Part shown: positions 1 to 7,128 of the stretch, one piece after another
Layout of the letters: each line of letters opens with the position of its first letter
Numbering within the stretch: the stretch's first letter is position 1
From: JAKBCQ01 sp021807585
GTDB taxonomy: Bacteria > Planctomycetota > Planctomycetia > Isosphaerales > Isosphaeraceae
Assembly: GCA_027325115.1 (NCBI GenBank)
Contig: DAHWFG010000106.1
Location: 1 to 13,508, forward strand
DNA length: 13,508 nucleotides
Reading direction: 5' to 3'
The notes under the pieces: generated by a model
Database searches by the model: none
What the model saw: only the letters and a program-made list of their open reading frames with translations
Told to the model about the DNA's origin: nothing
Made by a program: the position numbers and the translations under genes

Positions 1-1290
1 ATGAATACTTACGACGTTGCGATTCTCGGAGGAGGGGCGGCCGGGCTTATGGCGGCGATCGCCGCGGGCGAGCGAGGACGATCGACGATCGTCCTCGAAA
101 AGAACCGACGCCCGGGGATCAAAATCCTCATGTCGGGGGGAACTCGGTGCAACATCACCAACGCGCGCGGCCTGCACGACCTTTCGGTCGTCTCGGGACC
201 AATCGACCCATTTTATGATCATTCTTTGGCGCGAGGAGCGCGGAGCGTGATGGACGCGTTCGCGCCCGACGGCAAATTCCTCGGCGCGGCGCTCCGCGCT
301 TTCGACGTCGCCGCGACGATCCGCTTTTTTGAATCCGAAGGCGTTCGTACCAAAATCGAGGCGAACGGCAAAATCTTCCCCGTCTCCGACCGCGCCTCGG
401 ACGTCCTCGCGGCGCTCGTCCGAAAGGTCGAACGCGCCCGGGTCGAAATCCGCACGAATCACGCGGCGCTCGATATCGAATCATCAAACAATAAATTTTT
501 AATTCGCTGTTCCGAAGGCGATGTCGAAGCCGAGCGGGTGATCGTCGCTGTCGGCGGGCGATCGTACCCTGGTTGCGGGACGACGGGAGACGGCTACGCG
601 TGGGCGCGAAAGTTCGGCCATTCGATCGTCGAACCGCGACCCGCTCTCGTCCCGCTTTCGCTTCAAGATCCGCGCTGGACGTCGCTTAAAGGCGTAACTC
701 TTCCCGACGTGAAAGCATCCGTGCGCGTTGCGGGCAAGATCGTCGACGAACGGCGTGAGGCGGTTTTGTTCGCGCATTTTGGCGTAACAGGGCCGGCGAT
801 CCTTGACGTCAGTCGCGCGATCGCGCGATCCGACGGTTCCGAACGAGCGACGCTCATTCTCGATCTGCTTCCCGATCTTTCGATCGACGCGCTCGATGCT
901 CAGATCCGAGAGCACGCGCGGTCGGGCAAACGAGGCGTCGCGAGCCTGATTCCCGATGCGATCCCGCATCGCGTCGCCGACGAGCTGATCGCCTACGCGG
1001 GGATCCCTCACAATCGTGCCGGCGCCGATCTCTCGCGTGACGAACGGAAGCGGCTCGTCGCGGCGATCAAGTCGCTCGAGCTCGTCGTCGCGGGGACGAC
1101 GGGATTCGCCAAGGCCGAGGTGACGCGCGGCGGCGTATCGCTTTCCGAAATCGACCCTCGCACGTGCGAAAGCAAACTGTGTGAGAGGCTTTATGTTATC
1201 GGCGAGGCGCTCGATCTCGACGGTCGGATCGGCGGTTACAACTTCCAGGCGGCGTTCAGCACGGGAAGGCTCGCGGGCCGATTTGAATAA
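1..1290 (+). CDS. HI0933/YhiN-family FAD-dependent oxidoreductase
   Basis: This encodes a 429-residue cytoplasmic flavoprotein of the HI0933/YhiN family (also labelled aminoacetone oxidase family). The N-terminus has an FAD-binding Rossmann fold: GGGAAG at residues 10-15 follows a hydrophobic strand, and Glu33 ends the second strand where it would bind the adenosine ribose. A family-typical block with SGGTRCN follows at about 45-51. The middle carries GGRSYPGCGTTGDGY, also typical, and the C-terminus has the second FAD contact, GRIGGYNFQAAFSTGRLAG, at about 409-427. The length is normal for the family, and the substrate of most members is unknown. The ATG is the first base of the window, so no ribosome binding site can be seen. 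The start is still plausible because the Rossmann strand begins at residue 4. The gene converges on the kinase gene across a 68-nt AT-rich gap. Confidence 0.9.
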   Translation: MNTYDVAILGGGAAGLMAAIAAGERGRSTIVLEKNRRPGIKILMSGGTRCNITNARGLHDLSVVSGPIDPFYDHSLARGARSVMDAFAPDGKFLGAALRAFDVAATIRFFESEGVRTKIEANGKIFPVSDRASDVLAALVRKVERARVEIRTNHAALDIESSNNKFLIRCSEGDVEAERVIVAVGGRSYPGCGTTGDGYAWARKFGHSIVEPRPALVPLSLQDPRWTSLKGVTLPDVKASVRVAGKIVDERREAVLFAHFGVTGPAILDVSRAIARSDGSERATLILDLLPDLSIDALDAQIREHARSGKRGVASLIPDAIPHRVADELIAYAGIPHNRAGADLSRDERKRLVAAIKSLELVVAGTTGFAKAEVTRGGVSLSEIDPRTCESKLCERLYVIGEALDLDGRIGGYNFQAAFSTGRLAGRFE

Positions 1291-1358
1291 ATTAACTTGC
1301 GATCGTTCTATTTCATCATATCGATGATATCTTGCGTAATATGATAAAACTATGTTAT

Positions 1359-4300
1359 CTATTTATGGAATGGATCGGAGGGGAATTCGTCGTCGCGGAT
1401 GAGCCCCTCGACCTCGCCGACGAGGAGATCGGCGCGAAGCCAATCGATCCAGGGGGAGTAAGATTGCTCGCCCGAGTTGAGTGCGTCTCGTCCGCGTTCG
1501 AGGATCGCTCGGGCCGCGGCGAGCGCCGAACGTGAATCGTCGATTCTCTCGGGCCTGCTGATCGCCATCGCGAGTACGAGGTACGCCATCGCGTCGAGTT
1601 CGTCGCCGTTGATGTGCGGAACGACCTTCTTCACGCGAACGAGAGCGCGATCGAACCGGCCCGCTCGGCAATCGACCAGCGCCTCGGTTACGAGAAACCA
1701 GCGATAATAATACGGGGGCTCGTGTCCGACGACTGTACGCTCGCTCAAGGCGATCACCCGATCGAGATAGAGGTTCGCATCGGGAGCGAGCATACATGCT
1801 TTGACGATTCGCTCGGCGATCACGGGATCTTTCGTGTCGCCGAACCGCGCGAGCAACTCGCCGCAATCGCGCCGATATCCCTCTCGATCGCCCATTTTCA
1901 GCCGGAGCGGAGCGTCGAAACACCAGTTTCCGTAATCGTCGGGGGCGATCTCGCATAATCGAAGGCTGGTCGCGGCCGCCTGCCGCCATCGACCCCTCGA
2001 ACCGAATTCATCCCTTCTTTTCAACCACCACGTTGAATCGACGGGAAGTCGATCGGTCATGCGAGTGAAAACGTCGGGCCAGTTCGTCACCTCTTGTTGG
2101 ATCGACATGTGTTCATCAGGATCGACGGCGGCATCAAGCGCCCTGATGAATTCGGCGGCGGCGCGGTCGAACTCGCCGAGATCGGCGAGGATTCGGCCGT
2201 GAAGCCGGGGTTCGTCCGACGCCGGCCGTTCCGCCTTCTTCAACGTCGATTTCGCTTCGGCGCGAAGGCCGAACCTGCTTTCGAGATTCGCAAGTTCAAG
2301 GTACGAGTTGATCAAATCATAACGCAATTTTTTATTATTGAGGTCTTTCCCAAGCATTTTTTCGCGAACATCGATCTCTTCCTTCCATGTCCGGATCGCG
2401 TCGTCGATCTTACCGAGATCGAATAGAACGAGGGCGACCGCGCGCCTCCCCGCCGCGAGGTCGGACTGAAACCGTGGGTTGTCGTGATCCGATTCAGCCG
2501 CGCCCTTGATCGACTCGAGGGCTTTCTTGTTCGCGGACAATTTCTCCTCGGCGTTCACCAGGTTCGCGGCGTTTCGTTCGGCTTCGATGCGAGTCTCGAG
2601 ATCGCTCATTAAGAGTTGGTAATCGCGTCGGCCACGAAGCGACGTCAATTCGTCGGCGCTCTTGATTCGAGCCGCGTCTTTGAAGCCCGCGGCCAAGGCG
2701 CGGCGCAGCGCGTCGATCGCCAGATCCCGATCACGTCGACGTTCTTCGATCTGCTCTTCGGTCGGCTCGGAGTGCTCGGCTTCCAGCAGAGCGGCGCAGC
2801 CGGCTCGAACGCGGGCCAGATTCAACAGATCCTCGGCGCTCGTGTGGGGTAGACGTTCGAGCGCAATTCGCGCCTGTCTCATTAGCTTTGAGGTTTCGTC
2901 CGGCGCGCCGAGCGCGAGGAGCGACAAACCGAGCAGCCGCGAACTCTCAAAAAACGCCGACTGTAAATCGGGTATCGCGGGATTATCGTTTGCAAGAATC
3001 TTTAAACGTTCGTTCGACTTGCGCAACCAGACGACGGTGTCTTGTTTGCGATTCAGTTCCCAGTTCATCAAACCCATATTTCGAGCGCTCGTCGCCTCGG
3101 TCATTCCAATTCGAATGTCGTAGGGCTTGAGCGCGAGCGCCTCAGTGGTGTTCTCGAAGGCGCGTTCAAACAGAACGAGAGCCTCGGCGGGTCGTCGATG
3201 ATCGCGATTGACCGCGACTCCCAAATTGTTGAGCGTCCTACCGAGGTCGAGGCGGGCTTCGGTGTCGTCGGGCTTAAGGCGAACGAGCGTGTCGAGAATC
3301 GTCAACGCGTTACGGTGCGATTCCAACGCGCGTTCTTTCCGACCGGCAATCAAATGTAGAATCGCCGACTTATTGTAAGCGTCCGCCAATTCGCGTTGGT
3401 ACCGGGGATCGTCGGGCTTGACGAGCCGAGTCCAGATCGCGATCGCGTCGTCGGCTCGGCCAAGCAGCAAGTCGCATCTGGCGATCTGATGTTGATATGT
3501 GATATCGGATGGATTCTCTCGAGCGAGTTCTTGATAAAGTGAGAGCGCCTCTTGAATCGAACCGGTCGCCGCGGTTTTTTCGCCGAGCTCGGTCTGAATC
3601 TGGCCGACGCGAGCGAACGCCGACGCCAAACCCGCGACCACGGACGGATCGTTACGTCGCTCTTTGAGAAAATCTTGATAAAAAGCGAGCGCCGATTGCA
3701 GTAAATCGCGCCGGAGCGGCTGCAAGCCGGGTGTTTGCATCAACCGGCTTTCGCTCACCTTGGTGAGATAATCATCGACCGCCGATCGAGCCTTGGCGAA
3801 GCCGGCCTCGGCTCGGCCGCGTTGTCTTTCGGCTTCGATCAAATGCGTTTCGGCTCGTCGACGATGCGTTTCCGCGGCACGAAGCGATTGTTGCGCGAGC
3901 ACTAGGGACGCTCGTTCACCTCGAATCGCTTTCTCACGTCGATCGGCGAGATCGGCGAGCCGTGCCGCCACGATCAACGAACCGATCGTCGCCGACGTCA
4001 TCAGAATAAAAAGCGCCGTTGCGAGCCCCGCGACCGCCGGATTTCGCCGCCGCCATCGATTCGCACGCTCGATGATCGATGGACGCCGCGCCGTGATCGG
4101 CTCATCCGCGACAAACCGCTCCAAATCAGCCGCCATCTCCCCCGCGGTTTGATACCTGTGGTTCGGATCGCGGTCGATCGCTTTGTGGACGATCGTTTCC
4201 AAATCGGCCGGCACGGCGGGATCGATCTTCCCCAACCGAGGCGCGTCCTCGGTCGTCACCCGCTTCACGAGCTTCCCCCGCTCGCGCTCGTCGAACGCGG

Positions 4301-5603
4301 GACGTAATACCAAAATTTCATATAATGTAACACCAAGCGCGTAAATATCGCCGCGCGTATCGACCTTCCCCTCGAACGCCTCGGGAGGCATGTATCTAAG
4401 CGTTCCCAGGATGTCCCCCGTTTGCGTGATGTTCCGCTGATCGTCGGCCTTGGCGAGTCCGAAATCCGTGATCCATGTCGTCCCGCGGGTATCGAGCAGC
4501 AGGTTCGACGGCTTGACGTCGCGGTGCTGAACACCCTGGTTATGTGCATATTCGAGAGCGCTTGCAATCTGTACGCCGATCGACGCGACGCTCACCCAAT
4601 AGCTCGTCGCCTTCCGTTTGCCGCGGGAACGTTTGGGTTCGATCCCTCGACCTCCCGACGACGACAAAACAAACGAATCTGAGTGTGCTGACATGTACAT
4701 GCTCGATGACGCGATCGACCTCGATTCGCCCGGCTCGGCGTCTTTCCGCTCATCTGAGCTCACATCCAATTCGTTCGCTTCGAAAGCGGCGATAGCCTCG
4801 CACGCGCTATCGCGATCGATTTTGATATCTTCGGTTTCCAATCCATGGAACCGTCCCGTCACCAGCGACCGTGCCAGATCGGCCGCGGTGACGTCGCGCC
4901 GGCGATCGAGCGGCGACCGGTCCGATAAGACGTTACTGTCGTCCCCCGCGACGGTTTCCACCGGGGATTCGTCGCGACGGGATACCTTGATTTCGCCCGC
5001 GCTCGCGGCGAGTCGCGCATCTCCGCCGTTGCGTAATCGCTTGATCTCGTCGACGACCGAATCAAGCCCCATTCCTTGGATAAACTGCATAACATAATAA
5101 GATATGCCTTCATGTTCACCAATGCCAAAGACAGGGACGATGTTCGTGTGATGCAGCCGCGCCGCGGCCCTCGCCTCGCGCTCAAACCGACGTTTCTGTT
5201 TGTCGTTCGCCAGGGCGTGCGCGGGAAGGACCTTGAGCGCCACATGGCGGCCGAGCGAGACCTGCTCGGCCTCGTAGACGATCCCCATCCCGCCGCGACC
5301 GACCTCGCGAATGATCCGGTAATCGCCGAGCTTTTCGAACGCAGTGATGCGAATCGGCACGGTCGGCTTGTCGATCGTCCGGCCGACGCTCATCGACGGA
5401 TCTTCGCCCGACTCATCGACGAACGCGATCTTCTCCATCATCGCCATCGCCGGGAAAACTTCGCGTATTTCGCCCGCGAGGCTCGGGTGACGATCGATAT
5501 ATTCCTTGAGCGAAGGCCGTTCGCCTGCTCGATACCGCGAAAGGAACTCCTCGGCGAGCTCGAGAACGACGCCGGATCGTGATTCGGAACCCGATGTGGA
5601 CAC
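1359..5603 (-). CDS. Membrane-anchored Ser/Thr protein kinase with TPR-like C-terminal region
   Basis: This encodes a protein of about 1414 residues, a planctomycete-style Hanks-type kinase. In order: an N-terminal segment of about 90 residues of the kind found before many planctomycete kinases; a kinase domain at about 95-500 with glycine loop GRGGMG (102-107), catalytic Lys124 in VALKV, HRDVKPSN (360-367), DFG (380-382) and MPPE; one transmembrane helix at about 522-549; a charged Arg/Glu/Ala-rich helical stretch at about 550-615; then roughly 800 residues of degenerate TPR-like helical repeats. All catalytic motifs are intact, so the kinase should be active. A Ser-rich, charged insert of about 150 residues (185-335) interrupts the domain before HRD. 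An in-frame TTG lies six bases upstream at 5609. I chose GTG 5603 because a strong GGAGG sits 9 nt before it but only 3 nt before the TTG. The gene follows the sigma-factor gene, probably in one operon. Its ligand and targets are unknown. Confidence 0.92.
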   Translation of the reverse strand: MSTSGSESRSGVVLELAEEFLSRYRAGERPSLKEYIDRHPSLAGEIREVFPAMAMMEKIAFVDESGEDPSMSVGRTIDKPTVPIRITAFEKLGDYRIIREVGRGGMGIVYEAEQVSLGRHVALKVLPAHALANDKQKRRFEREARAAARLHHTNIVPVFGIGEHEGISYYVMQFIQGMGLDSVVDEIKRLRNGGDARLAASAGEIKVSRRDESPVETVAGDDSNVLSDRSPLDRRRDVTAADLARSLVTGRFHGLETEDIKIDRDSACEAIAAFEANELDVSSDERKDAEPGESRSIASSSMYMSAHSDSFVLSSSGGRGIEPKRSRGKRKATSYWVSVASIGVQIASALEYAHNQGVQHRDVKPSNLLLDTRGTTWITDFGLAKADDQRNITQTGDILGTLRYMPPEAFEGKVDTRGDIYALGVTLYEILVLRPAFDERERGKLVKRVTTEDAPRLGKIDPAVPADLETIVHKAIDRDPNHRYQTAGEMAADLERFVADEPITARRPSIIERANRWRRRNPAVAGLATALFILMTSATIGSLIVAARLADLADRREKAIRGERASLVLAQQSLRAAETHRRRAETHLIEAERQRGRAEAGFAKARSAVDDYLTKVSESRLMQTPGLQPLRRDLLQSALAFYQDFLKERRNDPSVVAGLASAFARVGQIQTELGEKTAATGSIQEALSLYQELARENPSDITYQHQIARCDLLLGRADDAIAIWTRLVKPDDPRYQRELADAYNKSAILHLIAGRKERALESHRNALTILDTLVRLKPDDTEARLDLGRTLNNLGVAVNRDHRRPAEALVLFERAFENTTEALALKPYDIRIGMTEATSARNMGLMNWELNRKQDTVVWLRKSNERLKILANDNPAIPDLQSAFFESSRLLGLSLLALGAPDETSKLMRQARIALERLPHTSAEDLLNLARVRAGCAALLEAEHSEPTEEQIEERRRDRDLAIDALRRALAAGFKDAARIKSADELTSLRGRRDYQLLMSDLETRIEAERNAANLVNAEEKLSANKKALESIKGAAESDHDNPRFQSDLAAGRRAVALVLFDLGKIDDAIRTWKEEIDVREKMLGKDLNNKKLRYDLINSYLELANLESRFGLRAEAKSTLKKAERPASDEPRLHGRILADLGEFDRAAAEFIRALDAAVDPDEHMSIQQEVTNWPDVFTRMTDRLPVDSTWWLKRRDEFGSRGRWRQAAATSLRLCEIAPDDYGNWCFDAPLRLKMGDREGYRRDCGELLARFGDTKDPVIAERIVKACMLAPDANLYLDRVIALSERTVVGHEPPYYYRWFLVTEALVDCRAGRFDRALVRVKKVVPHINGDELDAMAYLVLAMAISRPERIDDSRSALAAARAILERGRDALNSGEQSYSPWIDWLRADLLVGEVEGLIRDDEFPSDPFHK

Positions 5604-5610
5604 GTTCAAA

Positions 5611-5620
5611 TCCCTCCCCT
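5611..5620 (-). promoter_or_regulatory. Strong ribosome binding site that decides the kinase start
   Basis: On the minus strand this reads AGGGGAGGGA. Its GGAGG core (5617-5613) is 9 nt before GTG 5603 and 3 nt before TTG 5609, so it favours the GTG as the start of the kinase. Confidence 0.7.
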
Positions 5621-5624
5621 CGTC

Positions 5625-5640
5625 GATCGGCCTACCGATC
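5625..5640 (-). promoter_or_regulatory. Hairpin between sigma-factor stop and kinase RBS
   Basis: This is a perfect 6-bp inverted repeat with a 4-nt loop. The minus-strand RNA would read GAUCGG-UAGG-CCGAUC. It lies 5 nt after the sigma-factor stop codon and 4 nt before the kinase Shine-Dalgarno tract. It could be a processing or stability element, or set the kinase-to-sigma ratio. No T-run follows, so a simple terminator is unlikely. GATCGG is a common word in this DNA, so chance is possible. Confidence 0.4.
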
Positions 5641-5645
5641 TCGAT

Positions 5646-6293
5646 TCAAAACGCCTCGAAGCCGGGGATGTTTGTGAGAATCTCTTTCAGTCGTTTGATC
5701 GCACGCAGATAACGGCTCCCCGCGCCCGCCTTGGAAAGACCGAGAACCGACGCGATCTCGGCGGTGCTAAGCTGTTCAAAATGCTTAAGCGCGAGGACCT
5801 CGCGATCGATCGGGTCCATTCCGTTGAGCGCGTCTTGGACGAGCATGCGGGTTTCGATTCTGATCGCCGCGAGTGACGGGGACGTGAACGTCCCTAAAAA
5901 CTGAGCCGCGAGCGAGACCGAATCGGCCATCGGAAGCCCTCCACGGTGGAGCGTTACCTCGCGATCCGCGTCGCGCATTTGTGTTCCAAGATGCCTCCGC
6001 TGAATTTCGGCGAGCTTGAGTTCGGTCATCCGACGCATCCACACAAACAGGGGCGTCTGAGGTTCCTTCGCGTAATCCGCTAGTCGATTGGAGATCGCGA
6101 TGAACGACTCTTGGAGGATATCGGAATCGTCGACTCGACCTTGCAGGCGCCTGCTGAGCCTGAGGTGTACCATCATTTTGAGCCGATCGCGGTGCATCGA
6201 AAAAAGCGCGCGGAGCGAGTCCTGATCGCCCGCGACGGCGCGGCGCAACAATTCGATCGTTTCGTCGTCGTTCACCGGTGTTTCGTATCCCAT
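5646..6293 (-). CDS. ECF-like sigma-70 family RNA polymerase sigma factor
   Basis: This encodes a 215-residue sigma factor that would direct RNA polymerase to a dedicated set of promoters. Region 2 spans about residues 15-100, with RVDDSDILQESF (53-64) matching the core-binding and -10-recognition segment. Region 4 spans about 148-205, with helix-turn-helix LSTAEIASVLGLSKAGAGSRYLRAIKR from about 175, which would read the -35 element. The linker of about 45 residues has no region 3, which is ECF-like architecture, and the pattern fits the planctomycete-specific ECF subfamilies. The frame stays open to a GTG at 6410. I chose ATG 6293 because conserved sequence begins right after it and the preceding 39 residues look unlike the family; the ribosome binding site there is weak (AAGAG). 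No anti-sigma gene is visible. The kinase gene follows after 42 nt, so the kinase may control this factor. Confidence 0.88.
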   Translation of the reverse strand: MGYETPVNDDETIELLRRAVAGDQDSLRALFSMHRDRLKMMVHLRLSRRLQGRVDDSDILQESFIAISNRLADYAKEPQTPLFVWMRRMTELKLAEIQRRHLGTQMRDADREVTLHRGGLPMADSVSLAAQFLGTFTSPSLAAIRIETRMLVQDALNGMDPIDREVLALKHFEQLSTAEIASVLGLSKAGAGSRYLRAIKRLKEILTNIPGFEAF

Positions 6294-6832
6294 ACTCTTA
6301 TTAAGTGCGATTCCCAGCCGATCGTCTTCATCATGCTCCAGAAACGCGATCGAAAGAAAGCGATCCCTTTCAATCCGATTTGTTATGTTATGTTTTTCAC
6401 GATGATTCACTGGATTGGGGTGTTCTTCGCGGGGGGATGCGCGTCGGTCAAATCATTGAAGATGTGGTGATTTGCGGACCGGGGTCGATGAGTTGATCAG
6501 TCGTTTCGCGAGCGGAAGACCGTCGATTCGTCTCATAATCTTATTTGTCTGATCACACGGCTTACCGGAAAGTTCCACGGCCCAAATCCAGATCATCACA
6601 AATATAAATTACCATAAGGTTTGATCTCTCGGTTCATAAGTCGACCTCGCCTGATTCTGATCGGGAGGAAGATTCACTCGGGACCGCGGATCGAATCCAT
6701 CAAGCAAAGCGCACCCCGGCGCCGTAAAGCGCTTCGGGCGCGGGATGATTGAACCCGCCCCCCATGCGCTCGATCCGCCGCGATGCGAAGAGATCTTCTC
6801 GGCATGCCTCGGCCGATCGATCGATCCCGCGA
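6294..6832. other. Intergenic gap without a convincing gene
   Basis: About 540 nt separate the sigma-factor start from the carrier-protein stop. The half next to the sigma factor (6294-6640) is relatively AT-rich and must hold that operon's promoter. On the minus strand a TATATT lies at 6606-6601, but I see no matching -35. The other half is G+C-rich and holds a hairpin (6736-6761) and two copies of AAAGCGC about 20 nt apart (near 6706 and 6726). Short open frames here have no recognisable protein features. No tRNA or known small RNA was recognised. Confidence 0.5.
6736..6761 (-). terminator. Possible hairpin downstream of the carrier-protein gene
   Basis: GGG-C-GCGGG (6736-6744) can pair with CCCGC-CCC (6754-6761) around a 9-nt loop. 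This gives 8 G-C pairs with one bulged C. It lies about 70 nt past the carrier-protein stop. No U-tract follows on the minus strand, so it is at best a non-canonical terminator or 3' stabiliser. Confidence 0.3.
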
Positions 6833-7090
6833 TCACGCCGCGGTTTTCTTCGATTCGATCAGCTCGACGATCTTGCCGATCGAATCGAGGTGATCGATTC
6901 CCGCCTCGTGCGCCTCGACCAAAACGCCGAACCGCTCTTCAAGAAACGTCACCAGCTTGAGCGTGCCGATCGAATCGAGAATCCCTCCCGTGATCAACGG
7001 AGTTTGATCGGTTAACTCGCCCGGATCCTCTCCGGGGAGAAACTCGTTGAGCACATAATTATGAATAACACAGCGAACTCCGTCGGTCAT
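6833..7090 (-). CDS. Acyl carrier protein (phosphopantetheine-binding)
   Basis: This encodes an 85-residue discrete carrier protein. Ser40 in GGILDSIGTLKLVTFLEERFG is the expected 4'-phosphopantetheine attachment site; D-S-I followed by an amphipathic helix is the hallmark of the PP-binding fold. Size and acidity are normal for an acyl carrier protein. The central motif ILDSIGTLKLV differs from the DSLDTVEL of housekeeping fatty-acid AcpP. This suggests a specialised carrier, for example for a lipid, exopolysaccharide or secondary-metabolite step. I chose ATG 7090 because GGGAGG ends 5 nt before it; an in-frame start at 7132 would add 14 unrelated residues and overlap the upstream gene. It lies 38 nt after the phosphohydrolase gene on the same strand, so co-transcription is likely. 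No ketosynthase, ligase or transferase is visible next to it, so its cargo is unknown. Confidence 0.88.
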   Translation of the reverse strand: MTDGVRCVIHNYVLNEFLPGEDPGELTDQTPLITGGILDSIGTLKLVTFLEERFGVLVEAHEAGIDHLDSIGKIVELIESKKTAA

Positions 7091-7128
7091 CGCGGCCTCC
7101 CGATCGATAAAGGGATAACGACTCCAGA

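Noticed and set aside
499..1011. A 170-codon minus-strand open frame inside the flavoprotein gene
   Set aside because: It lies wholly within a well-recognised gene, is Arg-rich, and is the expected shadow of G+C-rich codon usage.
1291..1358. Short AT-rich inverted repeats (ATCAT/ATGAT, GATAA/TTATC) between convergent genes
   Set aside because: Stems are only 5 bp and A/T-rich, which is expected by chance here; too weak to call a terminator.
6272..6334. A 20-residue upstream reading frame overlapping the sigma-factor start
   Set aside because: Its GGAG is only one base from the ATG, so translation is unlikely, and nothing in the peptide suggests a leader function.
6294..6410. A 39-residue N-terminal extension of the sigma factor from GTG 6410
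   Set aside because: There is no Shine-Dalgarno at 6410, the extra residues do not resemble the family, and conserved sequence begins just after ATG 6293.
6678..6700. GGATCGAATCC resembling a tRNA T-arm
   Set aside because: The bases around it do not form a 5-bp T-stem, and no acceptor or anticodon stem can be found at the right distance.
6609..6836. A 75-codon minus-strand frame whose GTG overlaps the carrier-protein stop as GTGA
   Set aside because: The overlap looks like translational coupling, but the protein has no hydrophobic core or known motif, is rich in Arg/Pro/Ser, and no clear ribosome binding site precedes it.
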